Shown here: piece after piece, positions 34,577 to 41,976 of the stretch
Position numbering within the stretch: the first letter of the stretch is position 1
Layout of the letters: each line of letters opens with the position of its first letter
Source: CAZRSW01 sp964602845
Lineage (GTDB): Bacteria; Chloroflexota; Dehalococcoidia; Lucifugimonadales; UBA826
Assembly: GCA_964602845.1 (NCBI GenBank)
Contig: CAZRSW010000014.1
Location: 1 to 49,159 of the forward strand
Length of the DNA stretch: 49,159 nucleotides
Reading direction: 5' to 3'
The notes under the pieces: model-generated
Database searches by the model: none
What the model saw: only the letters and a program-made list of their open reading frames with translations
Told to the model about the DNA's origin: nothing
Made by a program: the position numbers and the translations under genes

Positions 34577-35581
34577 GTGAATCGAGACATATCAGTTCTT
34601 ATTGTTGGCTATGGTTCAATTGGGGAAAGACACACTCGAAACTTACGCCAGCTTGGAATCACAAGGCTTTATGTTTGTGATCCAGACTCTTCGCGAAGGG
34701 AACATGCTTCAAAAACATTCGATGCCGTAACCTTTTCAAATTTTGAGGAAGCCATTACTAGTTGCCTTCCAACGGCTGTCGCAATTTGTACCCCGCCAGA
34801 TATGCATGTCCCTCAAGCCATTGATTCCTTGTCGCGAGGAGCACATGTATTTGTGGAAAAACCTTTGTCAAATGATTTGCAAAGGATTGATGAGCTTCTC
34901 CGAGAAGCTGTTGAGGGTAACAAGATCATCCAGATCGGGTACAACTGGAGGTTCTCGAGGAGTCTAAAAAAAGTGGAGTCTCTGTTAAAGAGTGGGAAAA
35001 TTGGAAGGGTATTGTCTGCCCGAGCTGAGCTAGGTCAATATCTGCCTGATTGGCGCCCTTCTCAAGATTATCGCCAAAGTTACACGGCTGATGCTTCTAG
35101 AGGGGGGGGCATAATCTTGGATAGCACGCATGAGATAGATTATCTTTTTTGGCTGCTTGGGGAAGTTACGCACGTGTATTGCATGTCAGGTACATTGAGC
35201 GATCTAGAAGTCAAAGCAGAAGATACAGCGGAAATAACAATGCGTTTTGCTTCTGGATGCATCGGGGAAATACATCTCGACTTTGTACAAAGAAGCCATG
35301 TCAGGGAATTCAAAATAGTTGGAACAGACGGTGCGATAACTTGTGATTTGACCGATGGCAAAGTGAGTATATTTACTGTGGAGCAAAACAAGTGGAAACA
35401 CTTTACGATCCCCCTTGATCTGGATGGCATGTATATGGAGGAGATGAATCATTTCTTGACCTGTATAGAGCAATCCAAAACTCCAGTTGTTGATCTTTTT
35501 ACTGGTTTCGACGTACTTAAAATAGCGCTGACCGCTCGACAATCAAGCGAGGGTCAACGACTTATGCCAGTGATGAATTGA
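34577..35581 (+). CDS. Gfo/Idh/MocA-family sugar oxidoreductase (third of three), in the pse operon
   Basis: 334 residues. Rossmann motif LIVGYGSIGERHTRNL, then AICTPPDMHVPQA and HVFVEKPLSND with the EKP lysine. DSTHEIDYLFWLLG is the substrate-domain motif. This enzyme is not part of the standard six-step pseudaminic acid route, so its insertion between pseC and the AMP-ligase/GNAT/ACP cassette suggests a variant sugar, for example an oxidised or epimerised precursor. GTG 34577 start. About 100 noncoding bases separate it from the AMP ligase, with nothing recognisable in them. Confidence 0.8.
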   Translation: MNRDISVLIVGYGSIGERHTRNLRQLGITRLYVCDPDSSRREHASKTFDAVTFSNFEEAITSCLPTAVAICTPPDMHVPQAIDSLSRGAHVFVEKPLSNDLQRIDELLREAVEGNKIIQIGYNWRFSRSLKKVESLLKSGKIGRVLSARAELGQYLPDWRPSQDYRQSYTADASRGGGIILDSTHEIDYLFWLLGEVTHVYCMSGTLSDLEVKAEDTAEITMRFASGCIGEIHLDFVQRSHVREFKIVGTDGAITCDLTDGKVSIFTVEQNKWKHFTIPLDLDGMYMEEMNHFLTCIEQSKTPVVDLFTGFDVLKIALTARQSSEGQRLMPVMN

Positions 35582-35685
35582 ATGGAATATGGTAGTTTAA
35601 TGAGACCTTGTACGGCGGGTATAAATATTTGGTCTAAGAAAACGTATTCGTGTAAACCTTGGGGGGTTGGAGAGATCAAGATATC

Positions 35686-37125
35686 ATGACCAATGACAAT
35701 AATGCCATTATTTCTTCAACAGACTCTATTGATAGTTGGCAAAAGGGTCAGTTCCGTGAAGAAATAGCAAGGAGGGTCTCACTCCTTAGAAAGATTGGAG
35801 TTGGCCCTGGTGACAGAGTACTAATATTTAAGGATGCCTCGCTGGGCTTCTTCGCTGATTTATTTGCGGTTTGGCAATTGGGTGGATGCGTGATGTGTTT
35901 GAGTACTTCACTCACTTTAACGGAGCTATCGAATATTGAAAGTTTCACCTCCCCTAGATTGCTGCTGGTGGACAAAACGTTCTCATCCAATAAATCTATT
36001 GAAACACAGACAGTAGTCTCAGAATTGGAGGTGAATAAACATGCCACATATTTGCCTCCGGGATTTGGCAACTCAATTGATGATGATGCTTTGGTACTTT
36101 TTACCTCTGGAACAACAGGGGTACCTAAAGGGGTAACTCATAGTTATAGGTCAATTCTTTCCCGAGTGATGTTAAACAGAAATTTTATTGGCGATACGGT
36201 GCTTGAGCGAACATTGTGCTTTCTCCCAACCCACTTCGGGCATGGGCTTATCGGCAACTGTCTAACCCCTCTGTTTGCGGGCAAAAGGCTAGTTCTGTCC
36301 TCATTCAATGGTCTTAACGATGCATCCCGTCTTGCAGACCATATAGATGATTATGGGATTACCTTTTTGAGCTCAGTGCCTACAAATTGGGCCCTTGTTT
36401 TGAAAGCATCAGATTCCCCCGGTAAAGGGACATTGCGTCAGATATCTGTTGGCTCAGCGCCTCTTACAACTAATCTCTGGGATCAGATTATTGAATGGTC
36501 GGGGATCAAGAATGTGGTGAATATGTACGGAAGCACCGAGACCGCTAATTGGTTGGCTGGTGCATCTGCAGCTCGATTTGAGCCTAGCGACGGATTAGTG
36601 GGACAAATGTGGGGTGGATTGGCTGCTGTCATTACAGAAGACGGAGATGTTCAGAGTGAGGGAGAGGGAGAATTGATTGTACAAAGTCCTTCGTTGATGA
36701 AAGGTTACCTTGAGAACTCAAATCTAACAGGGGAGATTTTGAAAAATGGTTGGTTCAAGACAGGAGACAACGGAAGTGTTAGCGATGACGGCACGATCAC
36801 TGTTGGGGGACGAAAAGATGACCAAATCAACCGGGCTGGTATAAAGATCCAACCGGAAGAGGTAGAATCAATGCTGGAGAAAAATGAATACGTCCAAGAG
36901 TCATGTGTTTTTGGTCTCCATGATAGTTTAAGTGGTGAGAAGGTCGCGGCTGCAATAATTCCTAATGCGGGCAAGAAAATCGACGCTGAAGAACTTAGGA
37001 AATGGTGTGCAGCTAGAATCCGACGGGAATGTATTCCGGAGAAATGGTTTATTGTCTCGGACATCCCAAGAAACGACCGTGGGAAAGTGAGTCGGCGTGA
37101 TGTACGGGAACAACTGTCTCAATAG
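35686..37125 (+). CDS. AMP-dependent acyl-activating enzyme (ANL superfamily)
   Basis: 479 residues. Forms an acyl-adenylate and passes the acyl group to a thiol, CoA or a carrier protein. Motifs in order: LFTSGTTGVPKGV (P-loop, about residue 140), NMYGSTETA (A5), GWFKTGDNGSV (A7), INRAGIKIQPEEVE (A8 hinge) and RNDRGKVSR with the C-terminal catalytic lysine (A10). ATG 35686 is chosen with GGAGAG 11 bases upstream; a TTG nine codons earlier (35659) is the alternative. The following acetyltransferase-like and ACP genes make loading of ACP with an acyl chain for sugar N-acylation the favoured role. Confidence 0.88.
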   Translation: MTNDNNAIISSTDSIDSWQKGQFREEIARRVSLLRKIGVGPGDRVLIFKDASLGFFADLFAVWQLGGCVMCLSTSLTLTELSNIESFTSPRLLLVDKTFSSNKSIETQTVVSELEVNKHATYLPPGFGNSIDDDALVLFTSGTTGVPKGVTHSYRSILSRVMLNRNFIGDTVLERTLCFLPTHFGHGLIGNCLTPLFAGKRLVLSSFNGLNDASRLADHIDDYGITFLSSVPTNWALVLKASDSPGKGTLRQISVGSAPLTTNLWDQIIEWSGIKNVVNMYGSTETANWLAGASAARFEPSDGLVGQMWGGLAAVITEDGDVQSEGEGELIVQSPSLMKGYLENSNLTGEILKNGWFKTGDNGSVSDDGTITVGGRKDDQINRAGIKIQPEEVESMLEKNEYVQESCVFGLHDSLSGEKVAAAIIPNAGKKIDAEELRKWCAARIRRECIPEKWFIVSDIPRNDRGKVSRRDVREQLSQ

Positions 37126-37137
37126 GATGTATCTTTA

Positions 37138-37692
37138 ATGGATGCTTCGCCGTCATTGGGAGTTGAGCTGCAAACCAATAACTTCACGTTAAGGACTCTC
37201 AAATTCTCAGATGCCACTGGAAGATATGTTGGATGGCTAAATGATCCTGAAGTGAACAAATATCTGGAAATCCGCCATAGTAAGAACACACGCGATAGTG
37301 TCAAGCGTTACATTTCTTCTCACGACAATAAGTCCTCTTTTTTGTTTGGTATCTTTGATAAGAAGTCAGGTGATCATGTAGGTAATTATTCAGCAAGGTG
37401 TGACCTGATGCACCTTACCGCCACCCTTGGGGTGATGCTAGGAGATAAATCTTATTGGGGTAGAAGAATTATCTTGGAAACCAGGGCTAGGATCCTGGAC
37501 TTTTTGTTTGGGGATGTAGGTATGATGAAGGTGCATGGCGCGTGCTACTCAAATAATTTGCCCGCCATATATAACTATAAGAAGCAAGGATTTACTTGCG
37601 AAGCTGTTTTGAAGTCTCACAGAATTAGTGGCAAGCGTAGAGTCGATGTTTTGATGTTTTCGATGTTAAGGGATGCTTGGGAATCTGAGTAA
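37138..37692 (+). CDS. GNAT-family acyltransferase of the ANL/ACP cassette
   Basis: 184 residues. GNAT fold: FTLRTLKFSDATGRYVGWL, then VGNYSARCDLMHLTATLGVMLGD, and YWGRRIILETRARILDFLF where the CoA-binding loop is expected. The usual RxxGxG/A loop is degenerate (GDKSYWGRRI). Lying between the AMP ligase and the ACP, it may take its acyl group from ACP phosphopantetheine rather than CoA and transfer it to the amine of the pseudaminic precursor. A separate PseH-like GNAT exists at 39944, so this one is an extra. ATG 37138, 12 bases after the ligase stop. Confidence 0.78.
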   Translation: MDASPSLGVELQTNNFTLRTLKFSDATGRYVGWLNDPEVNKYLEIRHSKNTRDSVKRYISSHDNKSSFLFGIFDKKSGDHVGNYSARCDLMHLTATLGVMLGDKSYWGRRIILETRARILDFLFGDVGMMKVHGACYSNNLPAIYNYKKQGFTCEAVLKSHRISGKRRVDVLMFSMLRDAWESE

Positions 37693-37702
37693 TGGAAACT
37701 AA

Positions 37703-37951
37703 ATGGATAGTAGTATCACAGTAGCTCGCAATCTTGTCGCTAGGGCCTTGGAATGTTCTGTTGATGGAATTGGCGAAGATTCTTCCATGGAGAATCTAGA
37801 TGCATGGGACAGCCTCGGGCATATGAAGATTATTCTTGAAATTGAACAAACATTGGGGAAGGAACTCAAAACGGCCGAAATTCTATCTGTCGAGACAGTG
37901 CGAGATGTCGATCGTCTGATATCAATGAGTCACGGTCCGATTCGCACCTAG
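37703..37951 (+). CDS. Acyl carrier protein
   Basis: 82 residues, small acidic helical protein. The phosphopantetheine attachment serine is Ser37 in AWDSLGHMKIILEIE. Helix I VARNLVARALE and the C-terminal TAEILSVETVRDVDRLI match carrier-protein helices. It is not next to any fatty-acid synthesis gene; its partners are the ANL ligase and the GNAT on its 5' side. Expected to hold an acyl or hydroxyacyl thioester for transfer to an amino sugar. Requires a phosphopantetheinyl transferase encoded elsewhere. Confidence 0.88.
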   Translation: MDSSITVARNLVARALECSVDGIGEDSSMENLDAWDSLGHMKIILEIEQTLGKELKTAEILSVETVRDVDRLISMSHGPIRT

Positions 37952-37963
37952 GGTAGTATTGGA

Positions 37964-38743
37964 TTGGGAACCGACGCTAGGGTCGCGGCAATTGTTCAGT
38001 CGAGGATGAAGTCTTCCAGGCTACCCGGAAAAATGATGCTTGATATTTCTGGAAAGCCACTTCTAATGAGAACTTTGGAACGAGTGATAAAAATACCTGA
38101 CATCAGTGTTATTGTGTTGGCGACATCTCCCGCGGAGGAAAATAAGGTGATTTTAGACTTGGCGGAGAGGATGGGAGTTATTGGATTTGTAGGGGATGAG
38201 GAGGATGTTTTAGATCGGTATTATAAGGCTGCTCGGTATGTAAAAGCTGACTCTGTTGTGCGTTTGACGGGAGATTGTCCTCTATTGGACCCAAACGTTT
38301 CCCACGAAGTTTTGGAGAGATTTCGTGTGGGGGGTCTAGATTATGCTTCGAATGTGACTCCTCCGACTTTTCCAGATGGTCTTGACACGGAAATCTTTTC
38401 TTTCGATGCCCTGGAATTCATTTGGCGAGAGGCTACATCGATGACCGATCGTGAGCATGTTACCCAGTTTATTCACAGACACCCCGAGAGATTCAAAACG
38501 GCCAATATCACTGCTTCGATAGATATGTCGAAGTTGCGTTGGACTGTCGACGAACCTGATGATCTGGATTTTGTGAGGGATGTGTATCGTGGGTTGCTCA
38601 AAAGAGGCTGTATTGGACTTAGTTATCAATCTGTATTGAGAGTTCTGGAAGAAGATGGCCTAAGAGATGCGTCATCAATATTTAGGCGTAATGAAGGATT
38701 AGAAAAAACCCAAATCCAGGAAAAATACGGCTCCAAATCTTAA
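37964..38743 (+). CDS. spsF: SpsF/PseF-type CMP-pseudaminic acid synthetase (third of three)
   Basis: 259 residues. VAAIVQSRMKSSRLPGKMM is the nucleotide-binding motif and RLTGDCPLLDP the metal-binding block; FPDGLDTEIF and DREHVTQFIHRHPE are SpsF blocks. In Bacillus-type pse/sps operons the homologue activates pseudaminic acid with CTP. Gene order here (spsF-pseG-pseH-pseI) supports that role. Of the three SpsF paralogues in the window this is the only one next to the pse genes and the most canonical. TTG 37964 start. A 108-base spacer follows, containing GGCGGGCGAGTG (38771-38782), a faint ops-like match. Confidence 0.8.
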   Translation: MGTDARVAAIVQSRMKSSRLPGKMMLDISGKPLLMRTLERVIKIPDISVIVLATSPAEENKVILDLAERMGVIGFVGDEEDVLDRYYKAARYVKADSVVRLTGDCPLLDPNVSHEVLERFRVGGLDYASNVTPPTFPDGLDTEIFSFDALEFIWREATSMTDREHVTQFIHRHPERFKTANITASIDMSKLRWTVDEPDDLDFVRDVYRGLLKRGCIGLSYQSVLRVLEEDGLRDASSIFRRNEGLEKTQIQEKYGSKS

Positions 38744-38851
38744 TGCTATCTGGCTGTTAAATGTAATAATGGCGGGCGAGTGTATGTATAAAAATCGATA
38801 TGACCTGACAATGAAGGAGCCAAAACATCATTTTGGATTTGTGAGGTTGTA

Positions 38852-39931
38852 ATAGACACGAGGCAGCCATTTATAATTCGTGCCGATGCGTCTCGCCGTA
38901 TAGGGACAGGCCATGTGATGAGGTGCCTGGCCCTAGCCCAAGGGCTTCAGTCCGTGGGCGGCCCTGTTATATTTCTGAGCAATTGTCAGGATTCGTCTAT
39001 TCTTGATCGGCTACGAGTTTCTGGAGTGAATATTAAGCAGATTTCCGAACCTCATCCGGATGCTTCTGATCTGAGATTGACTATTAAAACTATACGAGAT
39101 GTGTCGGGAAATTTACCTCATAATATGATGCCATGGGTGTTGCTGGATGGATACAATTTTGACGAAACATATCATCATTCGATTATGAATACCGGAGCTA
39201 AGCTCATAATAGTAGATGATACAGCCCACCTATCGAAATATGAAGCAAATGTAATTGTCAATCAAAATACTTATGCGAGAGAATTGAATTATCAAGTTAA
39301 TGAAGACGCTATTCTCTTGCTTGGTGCGGATTACGCCTTGCTGCGTAAGGAATTTCTTAGATGGGATGTAATGTCCAGGGAAATATCCGGGGATGCTAAA
39401 CGCTTACTTGTTACGCTGGGTGGGTCGGACCCGGTAAATTTCACTCCTGTTGTCGTTAGATCTCTAAATCTAATCGAGAAACCGAAGTTTAAAGTTAGGA
39501 TTATAGTGGGCTCATCGAACCCTAGGTTAGACGACATTGAGCATATAGCACAAGATTCATACCACGATATAGAAGTGTTGCAAAATGTGTCCGATATGGC
39601 TGCAATCATTGACTGGGCAGATGTAGCTATTGCAAGTTCAGGAACTGTAGTTTGGGAATTGTTACATATGGGGGTACCTTCGATTCTCGTCTCTCTCTCG
39701 AGTAACCAGGTCCGTGTGGCAAATGATCTTGCGTTAAAAGGAGTAGCGATAGACGCAGGTTGGTATGAGGATCTCGATGAGAGAGAAGTTTCTGAATATT
39801 TGGCGCAATTGGCGAGTCGGCCTGATCAACGCCGATGCATGAGTGAGATCGGGAAAGGGATGGTTGATGGAAATGGTGTTTGGAGAATTATCAGATCTTT
39901 GGGAATGGATTATAGTGGGTCGGATACTTAA
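38852..39931 (+). CDS. pseG: UDP-2,4-diacetamido-2,4,6-trideoxy-L-altropyranose hydrolase, with noncanonical start
   Basis: About 359 residues. Removes UDP from the PseH product. The N-terminal motif IIRADASRRIGTGHVMRC holds the catalytic His (CAT at 38912), and later LLDGYNF, VTLGGSDPVN and SSGTVVWELLHMGVPSI are PseG/GT-B signatures. The first ATG, GTG or TTG in frame is GTG 38915, which would cut off that histidine; the frame is open back to 38804. ATA 38852 is proposed: TGAGG lies five bases upstream and the codon overlaps the stop of a 13-codon open frame (38811-38852) in TAATA form. ATT 38837 or a base error are alternatives. Confidence 0.85.
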   Translation: MDTRQPFIIRADASRRIGTGHVMRCLALAQGLQSVGGPVIFLSNCQDSSILDRLRVSGVNIKQISEPHPDASDLRLTIKTIRDVSGNLPHNMMPWVLLDGYNFDETYHHSIMNTGAKLIIVDDTAHLSKYEANVIVNQNTYARELNYQVNEDAILLLGADYALLRKEFLRWDVMSREISGDAKRLLVTLGGSDPVNFTPVVVRSLNLIEKPKFKVRIIVGSSNPRLDDIEHIAQDSYHDIEVLQNVSDMAAIIDWADVAIASSGTVVWELLHMGVPSILVSLSSNQVRVANDLALKGVAIDAGWYEDLDEREVSEYLAQLASRPDQRRCMSEIGKGMVDGNGVWRIIRSLGMDYSGSDT

Positions 39932-39943
39932 TCTGAAACATTA

Positions 39944-40417
39944 ATGATTTCTACTGAAGTGATTCTTCGACAAGTCACATTTGATGACTGTGAGTTGTTG
40001 CAATATTGGAGAAACGATGATTTAACAGTTCACAACTCTATATCTCAGAGCAAGGTTCAACTTAATGAGCATAAAGCTTGGCTATGTCGGGTGATTTCGG
40101 ATCCCAATACTCGGCTCTATATAGGTGAGATTGATGGACAACCCGTTGGAAGCATCAGATTAGAACTGTTGGACGATTACGCAGAAGTTTCTGTGACGGT
40201 GGACGTGAAATTCAGAAGGCGTGGTATTGGTACGCAGTTGATACGGAGTAGCTGTGCTTCGACACAAAAAAACAAGATTGTCGCGCACATAAGACCAGAC
40301 AATCGACATTCTATAAGGGCGTTTGAAAGTGCGGGTTTTCGGTATGTGCGTAATGTTAAAATATGTGGAGTTGAATTGAAGAGGTTGGAGTTTTTCACAG
40401 ATATTGGAAGATCTTGA
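39944..40417 (+). CDS. pseH: PseH-like GNAT, UDP-4-amino-4,6-dideoxy-AltNAc N-acetyltransferase
   Basis: 157 residues. Acetyl-CoA binding loop VDVKFRRRGIGTQLI is canonical (R-R-x-G-I-G). VILRQVTFDDCELLQYWRND starts the protein, like the GNAT domain that is often fused to PseG in other bacteria. HSIRAFESAGFRYVRNVKI is the final helix and strand. It should N-acetylate the C4 amine of the PseC product with acetyl-CoA. Twelve bases after pseG and 33 bases before pseI, so order and spacing fit the pseudaminic acid operon. Confidence 0.82.
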   Translation: MISTEVILRQVTFDDCELLQYWRNDDLTVHNSISQSKVQLNEHKAWLCRVISDPNTRLYIGEIDGQPVGSIRLELLDDYAEVSVTVDVKFRRRGIGTQLIRSSCASTQKNKIVAHIRPDNRHSIRAFESAGFRYVRNVKICGVELKRLEFFTDIGRS

Positions 40418-40450
40418 TACTAGGCTGTACTAAAGGAATGATGGATAATT

Positions 40451-41512
40451 TTGGATAAGAGTGTTGATCCTTTTATAGAAATCAATGGTAGAAGAGTTGG
40501 TAGTGGGCATCCCATTTACGTGATTGCGGAGATGTCAGCAAACCACAATCAAGATTATGATCATGCTGTAAGAATAATACATGCTATTAAGGAATCAGGG
40601 GCGGATGCCGTAAAATTGCAGACATATACCCCAGATACCCTGACAATTGACTGTGACAATGAAAATTTCCAAATAACTGGGACTCTCTGGAGTGGTCGTA
40701 CTCTTTATGACCTGTACAGTGAAGCCTATATGCCTTGGGATTGGTACCCCAAATTGAAGGCTGTGGCAGAAGATATAGGCATAGATCTATTTTCGACTCC
40801 TTATGATCCATCAGCAGTTGAATTCTTGGAAGATATGGATATGCCAGTTTTCAAGATAGCCTCATTTGAAAATGTAGACCTTCCTTTATTGCGACGGATG
40901 GCACAAACGGGGAAGCCCATCATTATGTCCACTGGAATGGCAACGTTGTTTGAGATTGACGAAGGTGTTCGGACGATACGTGATTCAGGTGGCACTCAAC
41001 TCGCACTCCTCAAATGTACTAGCGCGTATCCAGCTCCGCCGGAAGAGACTAATCTTAGGGCGATCTCTCATTTGGCGGATACGTTCGGATTACCTGTTGG
41101 TTTGTCAGATCACACTTTAGGGACGGCAGTACCAATTGCTGCGGTCGCCCAAGGAGCGTGCATCATAGAAAAACATGTAACTTTGAACAGAGGTATGGAT
41201 GGACCGGACAGTCGATTCTCATTGGAGCCAGGCGAACTCAAGTTTATGGTGGATTCAATTAGGCTTGTAGAAAAAGCACTAGGGTCTATTAGTTACGGGG
41301 ATGGTGAGGAAGAATCAAAGAGCAAAATGTTCCGTCGCTCCTTATTTGTGGTAAACGATATCAAGGCCGGAGATAAATTAACCTCTGAAAATATCCGTTC
41401 CATAAGGCCAGGGTACGGATTACATACTCGATATTTCGAGAAAATATTAGGCCGACGAGCATCAATGGATATTACCAGAGGCACTCCTCTGGATTGGAAT
41501 TTGATTTCGTGA
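40451..41512 (+). CDS. pseI: Pseudaminic acid synthase (NeuB family)
   Basis: 353 residues. Condenses PEP with 2,4-diacetamido-2,4,6-trideoxy-L-altrose to give pseudaminic acid. Starts with IYVIAEMSANHNQDYDHA, then AVKLQTYTPDTLTID, LWSGRTLYDLYSEAY, FSTPYDPSAVEFLE, KIASFENVDLPL, KCTSAYPAPPEE, GLSDHTLG and FRRSLFVVNDIKAG with the C-terminal SAF domain; RSIRPGYGL is diagnostic of PseI. TTG 40451 is the start because no ATG lies in frame; a mini-frame ATGATGG (40438) with AAAGG upstream is out of frame and short, perhaps a coupling leader. Confidence 0.93.
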   Translation: MDKSVDPFIEINGRRVGSGHPIYVIAEMSANHNQDYDHAVRIIHAIKESGADAVKLQTYTPDTLTIDCDNENFQITGTLWSGRTLYDLYSEAYMPWDWYPKLKAVAEDIGIDLFSTPYDPSAVEFLEDMDMPVFKIASFENVDLPLLRRMAQTGKPIIMSTGMATLFEIDEGVRTIRDSGGTQLALLKCTSAYPAPPEETNLRAISHLADTFGLPVGLSDHTLGTAVPIAAVAQGACIIEKHVTLNRGMDGPDSRFSLEPGELKFMVDSIRLVEKALGSISYGDGEEESKSKMFRRSLFVVNDIKAGDKLTSENIRSIRPGYGLHTRYFEKILGRRASMDITRGTPLDWNLIS

Positions 41513-41662
41513 ATGGAATAACATTTAGTTTTGTTTTGAGGAATACGCTGAATCATTTATTTAATCCCTTGTTTAGTTGCTTGGACATAAGGTGATCGTT
41601 CTGGTGTCCCCATGATTGAAGGAGGGGGTTAGTTTAATATTGACCCTGCCCTGCCCGGTTTC

Positions 41663-41887
41663 TTGCAGATAAATCGCTGTGACATTGACAATATGGGGAT
41701 TAAAGTTGCAGGTAATACGGTTCTCCAGTCTGGTAAATCCATAAAGATTCGTTTGGATCTTAACCGCTACTATGGATGCTCTATCATAGTGACCGTAGTT
41801 CCCATAATTGAACCTCTTGCCGTGACCAAACATGGGGTTAGATCTTCGCGTATTGGAGTTGAATTAAGCGGATTAGAGCATCTCTAA
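41663..41887 (+). CDS. Small PilZ-like ORF or remnant in a 464-base intergenic stretch
   Basis: Stretch 41513-41976 holds no full-size gene. The one open frame worth noting codes for 74 residues: CDIDNMGIKVAG, then LQSGKSIKIRLDL, and SSRIGVELSGLEHL near the end. This order resembles a PilZ cyclic-di-GMP domain (DxSxxG, then LxxGxxV, then RIGVxF), but the N-terminal RxxxR part is missing or out of frame upstream. It may be a decayed PilZ gene. Start TTG 41663 or ATG 41693; no clear Shine-Dalgarno. Confidence 0.35.
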   Translation: MQINRCDIDNMGIKVAGNTVLQSGKSIKIRLDLNRYYGCSIIVTVVPIIEPLAVTKHGVRSSRIGVELSGLEHL

Positions 41888-41976
41888 ATGGATCTGAATT
41901 AAAAGGAATCACAAATAATAAATTGGATTGATGATTTTCGACTTAGGAATGTGCCGTAAATGGTGGTATATCTAAA

